From: Druceiella hillmani
Lineage: Eukaryota > Arthropoda > Insecta > Lepidoptera > Hepialidae
Direction: 5' to 3'
Length of the DNA: 64,000 bases
Assembly (NCBI GenBank): GCA_039881145.1
Contig: JAYKKI010000074.1
Coordinates: forward strand, 10,171,501-10,235,500
Below, one piece after another: positions 37,401 to 48,724 of the stretch. The notes under the pieces were generated by a model, which was not told the origin of the DNA, searched no databases, and saw only the letters and a list, made by a program, of their open reading frames with translations. Made by a program: the position numbers and the translations under genes. Position 1 is the first letter of the stretch, and the number at the start of each line of letters is the position of its first letter.

Positions 37401-38987
37401 AGATGCAAAAACTCAGTTTCTCCCTCAATTAAATGCTCGGTTGTATGTAAATATTTTCTTCATTCTGCACACCTATAGGTTTTTGCCTTTAAATAAACCT
37501 TAAGTGAAAAACATGGCCTCATACCTCAAGCCAATAATTTTAAGATTTTCTTCCAATGATAGGCAAAATATGTGCAGTGATATGTTTCCAACTCTTTTGG
37601 AAAATATTTATTTACAAGTTTTGACCACCTGCTAGTGAATAAGTATGAAGTTTGTGAAAACTTCAAGCAAAAGATTAAGCGTCCGGTAATGCAATTGGAA
37701 AATTGATGGCTCACTACTGTGTATCATATCCATGAGGTTGGAGAGCATGCCATGTTATTTTTATATTTTCTATACCAATTTTCATGTAGTTAGGTAATTT
37801 GAGTCAATTTATTTACGGTTGTAAAATTAGATATTACAAATACTCGTCGTAAATTCGACGTAACCTCATAGAATTATTAACACTAAAACCATTACATGTC
37901 ATCACGTTTAAATCTTTATAACAACTATATGGAGATTGGTTAAGAAAATTTTATATTTTAAGAAAGCAACAAGATTTAATTCATGACGGTGCTATTATTT
38001 AGAATCAGCAAAAAAAAATTAACATATGAAGTTTAGTCTTAAAACTGATTATAAAAATATTTCTGTTAATAGTCTTATTAGTAACAAATCTTTAGCTTTA
38101 TACCGCATTTTATTTCTACACATTGTTTTGAGGAGATTTCGAATAAAGTTATTGATTCAAGGAACGGTTTTCCTTTTTTGCTAATTGATTTTAAATGTGT
38201 ATGTATATCGCAGATTTTAGTTCTGTGTTTATTTAAGTTAAAATTGTTTTCCTGTATGGAAATTAGATAGTAAATCTGGGAAGAGTTTATAGAATTAGCA
38301 TGAACAAATTACGATATTATATGACATTATTGTAGTTATAAAGAAAAAACTGTTTTGTTCTCCACAACTACAGTTGATCAACAGGCCTAAGATAGTTCTA
38401 TATTGCATAGTTCAAAATTGAATCAACTTAGGACTATACAATTTAAGGGAAATAAGAACATTCTAGTGATTTGGTGAGCTAGTGGTGAAAATATGTTTGG
38501 GAGAGGGCGTGAAGCAAGAAATAAAAGAACCGTTTTATTTGTATCTCCCTGACATATTTATTTATTCGATTTAAAACAAAAAAACTTTGCTCATTACGTA
38601 TATTACATATGTATGTGATGGACAAAACAATGCTCTTATGGTTACTACTATTTTGAAATTTTTTATCAAACTGACTTTACATAATTGTAAGTTTTAAAAT
38701 AAATAGGGACACATTTTAAATCAATATTAAATTGGATATATTCATATAAAATATTTATATACGACCAAACAAGTCACAGAAATAAACACATCAAGAAGTA
38801 AAAAATTGTATGAAAGCACAATTCTTAATCAAACTTACCAATATCGCAAGTAGACAATTTATTTTTCTAAAAGAGAAACGGATTTTTCTAAAAGAAGCAA
38901 ACAAGAAAATATCACAAAGAGAATAGGCGAGTAATATTATATGTTAGGACAACGTTGCTACGCATATTTAATCTTCGTAAGCGTGAA

Positions 38988-39180
38988 CCTCTCACGTACA
39001 TTACGGGGTGAAGAAGGCACACATTTGAGTAGCTACGATCGTTGACGATTTATACAACTATACATATTTATAAATGTACGTTATAGACTGTAAGGAAAAA
39101 TATAAAAGGTAGAGATTGGGAGGAAGAACCGAACCAGGCTTGACAAGACATTTTCCCTCGGACTTCATTGATGTACTTCA
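38988..39180 (-). repeat. Three-copy dispersed repeat, copy 3 (inverted)
   Basis: Read on the minus strand it gives TGAAGTCCGAGGGAAAATGTC, a pyrimidine-rich segment, CGATCGTAGCTACTCAAATG, a CTTCTTCACCCCGTAATGTA block and CGTGAGAGGTTC. The order is the same as the second half of 23913-24275 and 53118-53430. The upstream half, including the TATA-like part, is not recognisable here. Confidence 0.55.
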
Positions 39181-40689
39181 CGTTGATTATTACTCTATTA
39201 ATTAAGCTTTTTCTTGTAATGTTTTAAATCTACTTATTTATTAAAATATTTTAACTTTTAGAAAGACATCAATTTATCTCACTAAAAAACGCTTGTGCGG
39301 TACTCGTAAATATGTAAGTGAATGAACAGAATATCTCTGTAATATAATATTTTTTTTTGGCGTGTACCTTCAAATATGTCAAATAATTCTAAATAAAACA
39401 GTACTCTTTAGCTAGTTGTTGAATCTTTATGTACAACATTTAGGTTTCAGTATTTAATTTATTGCGGAGTATTCAACAAAAATTATACCATTATCGGTAA
39501 TTTTTATATTTTCTAAGAAGATATAGTCGTTGGTCGAATTTCATGGGATATGGGTAAATAAACAAATATGGTTGAATTGTATTTATTGTGTCAATTTTTA
39601 TTTACGCAACACAATTTGTGGTTCCATTGTATTTCTTCAATGTATTTCTTAGTAAACATTTTTACAAATTATAATGACTATATTTTTACTAATATAATCG
39701 ACATACTCCTTATTCTAAAAATTCCTGTTTAACATATAAACAAAGAATTTGAATTATGTATTAAGCTATGAAAATTCCTTTTTTATAACTCAAAAACTTC
39801 TTGCTTTCCCTGAGATCTATAATATATTGAGAGTAACAAATTATTCCACAAACGGCAATCCTTTGGTGATTTATATACTACGTTAAACGAATTAGGATAT
39901 TTCTTTTCCATTCGGTTGCTTTTAAAAATAAGGAATTAACTTTTTAAAACTTTTTAATTAAAGTTTGCTCAATTCTAAGGATGGCTCAAAAAACTGCATA
40001 CGATATTTAAATATTTATGAAACAATTAATGAAATTGTAGATTTATTGTTGTATTAAAAAGTTACTTCGAGTTATTTTCCATTTTTAAAAAATAAAATGT
40101 TTTGTAACAATGAAACTATAAAAAATATAAATAGAGAAAATAGTATGAAATTTTAATTAACTTCTAAAAAGTTGGGACAGAAACATGTAATGGGGAAGAA
40201 ATATTCAATTACTGTAAGGAAAATATCTCATGATGACTTTAATATTGCAAATTGATGTTGGATTTTGAATGTAAAGATCCAATTATTCCACAATTAACAA
40301 GTCTACATAATGAACAAGTTTTTATGAATTGTGATACTATAAGTGGGGTACAGAGTAAAAAAAATTGCTCAGAATCAAATTAGAATGTAAATTCTATAAT
40401 GATTCTGAGCAACTAAAGTTGAACATTTTTAATATAAAGCAAGCTTGATTCCGGAGATTCAATAAATACTTAATGTGAGAATATAGAAAAAGGAGACTAG
40501 AAATATAAGTGTCAATAATATTTACGTTGACATTGGAAAGGGAGGGTAAAATTTGATCCAGATCGAGAAAAAATATTACGATATAATTTCGTAAAAACAA
40601 TAAATATAAATTTTACATATGTTAAATATAGCGAACACGCCTTCTAGGTGTGTATTAACAATTTAAGAATATAAACATTAAGTTCCAAT
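39181..40689. other. A+T-rich spacer
   Basis: No gene or repeat recognised. Confidence 0.5.
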
Positions 40690-40950
40690 GAACAGTTAGA
40701 AGAATTTTCTTTCGAGACAATTTAATTTTTTTATTTACTCCCAGCCACCCTTGACAAATGGCTTCTATTAGCTCACAGACTTAGCGAGGAAATCGTTGGC
40801 CTTCATACGACGCGACGAGAAAAATGGAAACAAATAGAGTGCAGGAAGAAAATTTTGCTACGCCATTGTCGTGTCAATAAAGTTATTTTTTAATTATTAT
40901 AGTACACTGTGAAGACCTATTATGTTTCTGTATTTTTATTTTCTTTTTCT
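40690..40950 (+). repeat. Dispersed repeat pair, copy 1
   Basis: It aligns with 44705-44945 in direct orientation. Shared blocks are AGAATTTTCTTT-GAGA-AATTT, TTTACTC-CAGCCAC, GACGAGAAAA-TG-AAACAAA, GGAAGAAAATT and TAGTACACTG. The family is unknown and there is no coding capacity. Confidence 0.55.
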
Positions 40951-41782
40951 ATTTATCGCGTTTATTATGACAGCAATTAAAATGTTGGATCAAAAAATTT
41001 TAAATTTCTTCTTAATTATATTTGCATAAGATACGTATGACAGCAATGTATTTATTTGGCAAAATATTATCCAAATTTTGACAGAGTTACGTAGAAATAC
41101 TAAGTACGTTTGAACCTTTATGGTTACTATATTTTTTTATGTTTACTACATTTGCATGAATCTCTCGTAGTGTGAGGTGAATACCTATTTAACTGGTTTT
41201 GAATTCTATGCGTAATCGATATTGAAAATGGCAAATCTATTTTTCTTGAAAAGACAATATTCAAATGGAGGGTTTAAGCCTATATTGCTCTATGTACGAC
41301 AAAATCTAAGGTAGTATTATATTTTGAAATTATGTTAAGGCCGATTATTTATTTTGAATATAATTTTTTTTAAATTTCAGCTCCTTTTCATGTCCTTTTT
41401 GCGTTTTTCATTCATATCAGCTTACTTTTAAATTCAGTTCCTCCAAATCATTAATGTATTCTTGACCATTTTTGTTAAAAATGGAAGAGAGAATTTGATA
41501 TAAATAAATGATTTAAAACCTTCTATCGAAAAATAATTGATTAAAAACTCTCTACAGCAGGGAGTAGCGAGTGTTTCATTTGGATTATCGCGTTTGCGTT
41601 GCGGAGGATATTCGGCTTTTCATTAGGTGCGAAGACTGCTGTTAAGTTTCTGTTTTAATTGCGGTAGAAAAAGCCTAATTCTCCAAATAAAGATACAAAA
41701 TATTTCAGTCAATTTTTTTTTCGTCCAATGATGGCCGTTAGCAACCCATATTCTTGACTCAGTGAGAAATACGTAGGCGTGC

Positions 41783-41835
41783 TAAAGAAATTATAGAAAG
41801 TAGAAATAATACTACATCACGTAGTTTCATTTAAT
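41783..41835 (-). mobile_element. Terminal fragment of palindromic repeat family
   Basis: TAGAAAGTAGAAATAATACT, then ACATCACGTAGTTTCATTTA matches the right terminus of the full copy (to 46020). It lacks the hammerhead-like core. Confidence 0.75.
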
Positions 41836-42369
41836 CTAGACTTTCTCTCAAGCTGTTCCGGAGAAAAAGACGCTTAAGACAGAGACATATGTACAGAACG
41901 AAAGATTCTATAGGTGTTCCGTATTTAATTAATCTGAGGTACGAAATCCTAAGAATGATGATATATTGATTAACACTAAATAATTTTACTAGAAATAAAT
42001 TAAAAATAAATATTACACCGACTCGCACCTGGAGCACACCTCAAAATGTTGACAGCAGTTTTGGCCAACGTGTAGGTAGGATTTATTCTTGAAGATTTTT
42101 GCGTATGAAAGATTTGTACAGAAACTTATGGAGTTGTGTTAAATTTATGAGCCATATTATTTCAATCCGGAGACGCTACGACTGATGCAGACAGCGATAG
42201 TTTTGGATAGCGGGGGGAGGGGAGAAGTCATTCTATCGCTGAAGTTCAACATTCCTTTGCACAAATTTTTTGCGAGCAAATGCTGGTATAAATTAAATCT
42301 TTAAGTAATTCAGTCAGTTCCATACAAGGGTAAATAATAAGATAAGGGAATATGGCGAGGGCGTTGTTC

Positions 42370-42442
42370 CTTTCTATCAGCTCTCTCACTAGGTTACTTT
42401 CTATTAGCTCTCTCACTACGTTCACTACGTTACTACGTTACT
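42370..42442. repeat. Slippage repeat of CTCTCACTA-GTTACT units
   Basis: CTTTCTAT-AGCTCTCTCACTA occurs twice, followed by ACGTTACT/ACGTTCACT duplications. No gene context. Confidence 0.8.
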
Positions 42443-43455
42443 GCTGCTTAAGTTTATAAAAGAGTAGGTTACGTAAAAAGAACGTGTTATTTATATAATT
42501 TGTTTTAAATAGAAAAAAGGAAAAGTGGTCCATGCTGTGGGAAGTGCTGCTGAGGAAGACGAAATTATGTTAACCGCAATTCATTTTTGGATAACTAGCC
42601 TTCAAAAACAAATTCTTGTCTCCGATTTTAGTACCAGGAAAGAGCCAGTAAAAAGAGATATTCACATAATTGCTGAAGTTGATGGAATATGTACTTACTT
42701 TGACCACAGGCTATAAAGTTATATTTTTATAAGTTATATTTTTTTTGTTATCGATAATATTGGCTTTATTTAAACTACAGGTATTTTTGTTAACAAATAT
42801 ATTTATTACAAAAATCTTAGTCTAAATTAAATGTTTACATTGAACATATGCAAGTACTAAATGTACAAATGGTATCTGAATATAATTTAAGCAATGAGGG
42901 ATAAAATCTTTAATTTAATATTAAGGAGAAAGTTGATATTTAAATTGAAATTAAAAGGGAAAGTTTCATTGAGTATGCTTTAAGCGCATATATACGATGC
43001 ACGATCCTAATTAACAGTGTATTTCATAAATTAGTGAAATTGTTCCTAATAATGATTAATATATTTTTATTTTTATTTAAAACTCAGAAAGTTTTACACT
43101 TTGAATATTAATACCTGCACCTTCGACCTATTTGTTTTAAATTATTTTCATAGACCGCAGTAAAACACATCTTCGATCCCGATGACCCAGTATTTCTTTC
43201 CCAAATATCAATATTCCTTTTCTTTTAACGACTATGTGTTCTATCAATTGTTGCAATATTTTTTCCATGTTTTTTCCTTTACGTAATATACATTTTCGTT
43301 GTTGCCTTTAGTTATGATGACGCAACAGTAACGTCAGGTTTACTTGCCGATGCCTCACTACTATCTTGATCATAATATAAATTTCAATTTAATACTTTGC
43401 TATTTTAGTTCTCTCCATATTATTTTATTTTAGCGGCGACTTATTATCATATATT

Positions 43456-43457
<2 letters not shown>

Positions 43458-43502
<45 letters not shown>
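43458..43502. repeat. (TA)n microsatellite
   Basis: About 45 bp of alternating TA immediately outside the left arm of the inverted duplication. Confidence 0.95.
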
Positions 43503-43508
<6 letters not shown>

Positions 43509-43596
43509 TATATTTCGTATATAATACGGTGCCAAAAGAAGCTGTTTCACTTTTTATCTTCAACTTATTCAGTATTAGGCAACTTTATTGATTCTG

Positions 43597-44358
43597 AAAT
43601 AAATTTCATAAAACATTATTTGATGATCCATTAAACTAAATAACACTATATCAAAATTATTACTCCCTTTGAATTCATAAACCGCAGTTTTATTGTTAAA
43701 TGTTACTTTTACTCCAAAGCCAACAAGATCATGAATGTATTCAAGGTTTAAAATGAGGCTTATAATATTGAACTACTTATTGGAAAATATTTGACTTTCT
43801 ATTAAAAAGGATGAATAATCAGGGAAGCCGTTGTAATTAAAAGAATTTGCACAATTATTATTAATATGTTAAAAAAAACAAACCGACATTTATTAAATGA
43901 AAGAGGATTGAACTCGATGTACAGGAGCATTGGCCACAAAGCGGACAAAAATCAAATGGTGTACCATCATTAAAGCAAAATACTCTGAACTCATATTTTT
44001 TTCTTATTTGTCCTAAAATATTTTTTATCAATAACTTCCCTAGAATTGTGTATAAACACGTGAATCTGGTAAATAAGTAAGCTTGAAATCAAAGTATCCC
44101 ATGTAACTTAGTTATATATTCAGGCCTAACTCAAATAAGTAGATTAAGAAAACTGTTACGGAGCTCGAAGAATATAGGTATTTAAAAAAGAATTTAATTT
44201 AATTTATTATTTATATAAAGCACAAAATTTATAATCAAATACAATAACTCGTATGGAATGGCGCGGGATGGTGACTGACTGATTCAAAGCTGCACTCTCT
44301 ACCTGAGACTCGAGTTATGTCTGGGTAGATGTTTTTGAAAAAAAGGAAATCGAACATG
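43597..44358 (-). repeat. Left arm of 762-bp inverted duplication
   Basis: This is the reverse complement of 48520-49281, about nine bases in ten identical by eye, with a few small indels that cancel in length. On the minus strand it reads from inside a putative LTR (44358-44155, lacking the first 60 bases present on the right) into the sequence that follows that LTR. It ends within the reading frame described at 49009-49362. Its homology stops abruptly at both ends. The sequence between the arms (about 4.16 kb) is not palindromic. Confidence 0.9.
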
Positions 44359-44704
44359 GAATGAAATATTAAAAAAAAAATTATGATATTTCCCCAACCT
44401 ATAAATTGGGGGTGATTTTTTTTCGTATGTAAGACATAGAGTTTCCAAAAATATTAGAAACATGTATAATATTTCATTTCATACTTTTATAGGAGTTTTT
44501 GTAGGTATAATAATGGCAAATTTCATCTTTTTAGCGCTTATAGTCTGCGAGTAAAACGGTTGTAATCTACAGACAGATGAACAGACGGATTTGGAGAAAT
44601 GATTAATGATTATAGTTTGGTTATGAAACTCTAAAAAGCATCTGTTAAACTCTCAGTAACAATTCTCAATGGGCTGGGAAATTTATACAAGTGTTCAATT
44701 AATG

Positions 44705-45140
44705 GAATAAAATAATTTTCTTTTGAGATAATTTTGTCATTTCTTTACTCAGCCACTTTGGATCAAGAATTTCTGTAAACAAGCGCATAGACGGAGCGAG
44801 AAATACGAATCTTTGTCTCCAGTTGCTAACGATGAGAAAATGAAAACAAACAGAACGTAACAGGAAAATTCTATTGCGACGTTACTGTAGTGAGGGGGTC
44901 GCTTCTAGACCGTCACAGTACACTGGTATTTTCATTTCTTTTTATAGTTAGGTTTTTAAACAGGGAGCCTTCGTATTTTTTCAACTTCATATGTATGTCC
45001 ATCTGTCTGTTATATTCTCGTAGTTTCTATAGATTCATATATTCATTCCTGAAGTTTTGCAAGTATGTTCTTCTGAAAAAGTTCTCAATTAGTATGGAGA
45101 AATAATTCCTATTTGCAGGTTCCGTAGTCCAACACGAAAC
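44705..45140 (+). repeat. Dispersed repeat pair, copy 2, plus common insect repeat end
   Basis: 44705-44945 aligns with 40690-40950. The continuation to 45140 has a GTCCATCTGTCTG block, then CTCGTAGTTTC, then GGTTCCGTAGTC. CTGTCTG plus TACGGAACC-type ends recur in many insect repeats and also occur here in the inverted arms at 59240-59340 and 59737-59830. Confidence 0.5.
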
Positions 45141-45865
45141 ATTTATAATAGAAAAAACATTTTTTGGGTTCATATTAATTGAAATATAATTTCATCCTAT
45201 TCATTGGTGTGTCGGTCCATTCATTACACCCTGACAGTTTTATAGTTTTGTATCTACACGCATGAAAGTTACTACAGTTAATGGTCGTTAAATTTTCAGT
45301 GAGGTAACCAACCGTTATAATAAGTAGGAACCATACTAATTTAAAGTATTAAAAAGTAAATTTTAGTTACAAAACATCCTTCTCCAAATGCAGAGGAATA
45401 CTTAAGATAGAAGCTCTCATCGAATTAAATCAATTATTTCATACGGGATTTGAGGAGAAATTTTCTTTAATATTTAATGGCTACCCCATTTTCGTCGAGA
45501 ATACAACATTACTTTCTTACTGACTCTATGAAGTCACACTTTCACAAAATTTTGCACATACGTGCTTCAGATAAATATCTAAATTAAAATAAATTAGTCA
45601 ATAGTCAGTCTCATTATTGTAATAAAAATAGTTAGGATGTAAGGATTTATAAAATGTACATAGTTTTATATGTGTATATAATAATTATAATTTTAATATA
45701 CGTCTGCGAATTAGGCAGACTTCTTATTTAAATACTTTTCTTTTCTAACACAGTGTATAGATACTTAATTTAAAAAAAATGTACAAAGATTTAATATGGA
45801 AATTAACAATTAAATAAAGCTACGTGATGTAGTATTATTTCTACTTTCTTTAATTTCTTTACCAG

Positions 45866-45898
45866 TACCTAGGTTTCGTTGTATTACAATATCTTCAG
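45866..45898 (-). ncRNA. Hammerhead-ribozyme-like core, left half of palindrome
   Basis: On the minus strand: CUGAAGA (45898-45892), then a stem II of UUGU/ACAA with an AAU loop, GAAAC, and ACC-UA-GGU-A. The cleavage triplet would be GUA rather than GUC, which is allowed by the NUH rule but usually weaker. Stem I is poorly conserved near the core; distal AUCUCU and AAAGAAAU stretches could pair. Confidence 0.4.
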
Positions 45899-45934
45899 GT
45901 GGGCTATCAGTAGAGATCTTTGCTAATAGCACAT

Positions 45935-45970
45935 CTGAAGATGTTATAATACAACGAAACCTAGATAGTG
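45935..45970 (+). ncRNA. Hammerhead-ribozyme-like core, degenerate, right half
   Basis: CUGAAGA (45935-45941) and GAAAC (45956-45960) are kept. Stem II has a mismatch (GUUAU/ACAAC). Stem III is damaged: ACCUAGAU replaces ACCUAGGU, so this copy is probably inactive. Confidence 0.35.
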
Positions 45971-46133
45971 GTAAAGAGATGAAAGAAAGTAAAAATAATA
46001 CTACATCACGTAGTTTCATTTAATTGTGAACAATAAATTTCTACAAAATTAATGTCAAATGTATATAACGGAAATTAACAATAATATAACAATTTCAATG
46101 AAAAAGAATAAACACAGCAACGTAGATGCATAA

Positions 46134-46400
46134 TCTCGCTTCCCTGTTAATCCAGTTCAACAAAAACTTCCCAACCAGAGTATTTTTAATGTCGATGATC
46201 GACAACCTTTAAACAGTACATTTCAACCCCAAGTTCACAAGCCTGTTCAAACCCAATTATCACCACAAGATCCTGTTGACGAAGTAATAGATCTTGGTCC
46301 TTTGAACATAAGCACTTATGATGATCAAAACCCAAGTTTCGACTATTCTCTCACGATCGAGAGAACGTACCAAAACACGAGAACCATTATCCGATATTGA
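46134..46400 (+). pseudogene. Pro/Gln/Asp-rich open fragment, possibly retroviral
   Basis: An 88-codon frame ends at a TGA at 46398-46400. It contains PNQSIFNVDD and, later, DEVIDLGPLNISTYDDQ. Its composition is that of a flexible linker. It lies about 250 bp upstream of recognisable envelope sequence in the same orientation, so it may be the end of gag/pol or the start of the envelope precursor. I do not recognise a domain. Confidence 0.35.
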
Positions 46401-46654
46401 TTGAATTAACAATGACTATGCTAGATTCTTAAACGTTGTCTCAGACAAAGATGTAAGCTTTAATATAAGTTCAAAGAAATTAAATGAATTATTTACGATA
46501 ATAATTAAACATAATTTAGAAATTGATAAATAGATAATAATATACAAAAATGTTAACCAGTCTTAGATTGTCTTCTCATTTCAAAATAATTTTAATACAT
46601 TGCAAATTTTCATGGGCTTTTAATAATAAATAATTAGTAACACAAATAACCAAG

Positions 46655-48295
46655 AGCTCTGGCATATACTTCGACACAATCGGTATTATCAAACTATTTA
46701 TAAATCACTTCCATATTGTTATGTCTGTAGATATCACATTTGCTCATTCTGATATAGAAAACATTAAAAGTATTTTTGGCACAGTACGATTTCTATATTA
46801 ACAAAATGAAGCAGTTGGCAATGCAGAATGTCATAATAAGACCCAGGCGCTTGATTCACTTTTTTAAGACGTAATTAGAGATTATGATTCCCTTTTCCAT
46901 TTAATTTCTATAACATCTGAGAGATCAGCTTGGTTCTCCAATTTAGGTACAGTATTCAAACACATTTTCGGCAACCAAGACGAAGATTACGCACATAACT
47001 ATAATAACGCTATCCAAAATCTTCAAAACAACGATCACATATTCATGTCATCTCTGTAAAATATTATATTATGGAAATCTGCAATTTCAAATTTACACAA
47101 AACTTTATATAAATTTATTAAATGAATTTAAACAACGCTATTTGTAATTTACCCTTATTGTAGTAAATGTGTTAGTGAAAACTAATGCTATTTAATTTAG
47201 AATTAATATTAATGACATTTTGAATATCTTACAGTCTAGTTAATTAACCATTTCGTTTAAACTGGACGACGTTGTAAACACTATTTTGTTTGTAAAAAGT
47301 AACACTACACCCCTCAATTATCACGCCAAAGCAATTGTTAAATGATGTAATTATCCTAAGAAATGTACCTAGGTTGAAACAATTTCCTGCTTTTTTAGAT
47401 TCAAGTAATATTCATTTTTTGATAAATTTATCGAACTTAGTCTCACATTTTCATATATATAATAAATCTTATAGATGATAAATTGGATTTATAACAAAGA
47501 TTCCATTAGTGCATTTTATGGAATACAACTTGTACAAAACAATTCCAATTCCAGTACAGCATACCATAAGAGAACCGAATTCATATGCACTGATTACATT
47601 TTCAAAACAATATGTCGCCTTAAGTTAAGGTAAATTTATCTATTGTAGTTTAAAAAATGTTATTACCTGCAAATATATTTCTATTCTTATGCGATATGTT
47701 AGAAATTTTAATGGTAAAACCATCACAACAACTCCATTTGCAAAACTTAAATTATGACAAAAACTGTTTCTTCACTTTCACTTCTGTGTAGCAATAAATC
47801 CATTTTTGGAAATAAAATTATATTTGGCAACGACTAAATAATAAGAAATGGTTATATATGCAATTGAAGCCAAACAAATTGACGAGTGAGTGTGATTCCG
47901 ATATTAAAGATTTCAATATACCTGATACAGGTGCATTGAACCTGAAACCTGGACGTATCGCATTCTGTAAAAATACTCAACTACTTGCTTATACAAACCC
48001 TAGGATTAACATTAATATCTTCTGATTATGATCTAATAGATGATAAATTCCATATTCTAGATAAATTTAAGAAATGTAATGTTAATGTATCAAATTTTAA
48101 AATGTTAAATATTAATTTAGGTAATCTTGAATAACTGAAATCATTAGCTGAAAAGGAACTTAACAATTCCGATGAAATTGATGACCAAAATGATTTTAGC
48201 AATCATATAAGCTTTACTGTATTAAATGTTTTAAAGATGTTAATATGTGTAACTTTCATTAAGTTCTATTTTTTAAAACTGATAACTATCTGAGC
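46655..48295 (+). pseudogene. Decayed insect errantivirus envelope (fusion) gene
   Basis: In the family this protein mediates membrane fusion and resembles the baculovirus F protein. Four blocks in correct order support it. 46655-47059, one frame with two internal stops, has GIYFD near its start and, after the region where the furin cleavage site normally lies, a fusion-peptide-like segment followed by FGNQDED and YNNAI. 47259-47345 has a KLDDVVNTILF block. 47497-47627 has MEYNLYKTIPIPV. 48078-48292 has a helical LKSLAEKELNN stretch followed by a hydrophobic segment that fits the C-terminal transmembrane anchor. Usual families are about 450-600 residues, which the span matches. Stops and frameshifts between blocks make it non-functional. 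No pol is recognisable upstream. Confidence 0.75.
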
Positions 48296-48459
48296 CGTTT
48301 CTGATTTTCAAAAAAATACCTTTAACAATGACACTGAACACATTTCACTCTTTCACACTGATCTCATTTCCGATGAAGATACTTTATCATATCCACGACT
48401 TAGAGTATCATTTTGGAAAATTTTACATTCACGCGTAAATTTCCTCTTAATCGGAGGGC

Positions 48460-48724
48460 TGTTATACCCCAAGGTAATACAGAAATATGCTATGTAAGGT
48501 GCTGTGTCATCTCAGTAAGCATGTTCGATCTCCTTTTTTTCAAAAACATCTACCCAGACATAACTCGAGTCTCAGGTAGAGAATGCAGCTTTGAATCAGT
48601 CAGTCACCATCCCGCGCCATTCCATACGAGTTATTGTATTTGATTATAAATTTTGTGCTTTAAATAAATAATAAATTAAATTAAATTCTTTTTTAAATAC
48701 CTATATTCTTCGAGCTCCGTAACA
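48460..48724 (+). repeat. Putative 3' LTR of the errantivirus-like element
   Basis: 165 bp after the transmembrane block, a short purine run GGAGGG (48453-48458) precedes TGTTATACCCC. The segment ends CTCCGTAACA at 48724, so it has the TG...CA ends and the short inverted termini TGTTA/TAACA expected of an LTR. It contains a TTATAAA-like box near 48644 and AATAAA at about 48663. The 265-bp length is plausible for insect errantiviruses. A 204-bp piece lies inverted at 44155-44358. No direct-repeat partner is in the window, and the following bases do not look like a usual tRNA primer site. Confidence 0.5.

Larger units (their letters stand above)
31801..38987. other. Long A+T-rich spacer
   Basis: No gene recognised over about 7 kb. 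The slightly GC-richer block 33203-33420 has a plus-strand frame containing NRATAKEPTYELIKEI that I cannot assign. The 86-codon minus frame at 35127-35387 also has no recognisable domain. Hairpin and tandem repeats are listed separately. Confidence 0.4.
40951..43450. other. Spacer with small repeats
   Basis: No gene recognised. It contains a palindromic-family fragment (41783-41835) and a slippage repeat (42370-42442). The 63-codon frame at 42525-42716 has no recognisable domain. Confidence 0.45.
45807..46026. mobile_element. Full palindromic element of the hammerhead-bearing family
   Basis: A 220-bp element in which the left half is the reverse complement of the right half with moderate divergence. 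The left end is CAATTAAATAAAGCTACGTG and the right end CACGTAGTTTCATTTAATTG. Each half contains a nested terminal hairpin (ACTACGTGATGTAGT type), a CCTAGGTTTCG block and a hammerhead-like core. Family copies or pieces lie at 15622-15785, 27696-27722, 41783-41835 and 52565-52708. On the right, homology with other copies continues to about 46066 (TCTACAAAATTAA). The element sits inside the inverted duplication, 0.6 kb upstream of the envelope remnant. The 69-codon minus-strand frame over it is just the palindrome read through. Confidence 0.8.

Noticed and set aside
42525..42716. 63-codon frame starting MVHAVGSAAEED
   Set aside because: The composition is reasonable, but I recognise no family and see no supporting signals; too short to call.
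45810..46019. 69-codon minus-strand open frame
   Set aside because: It spans the palindromic element exactly and its C-terminal part mirrors the N-terminal part; not a gene.
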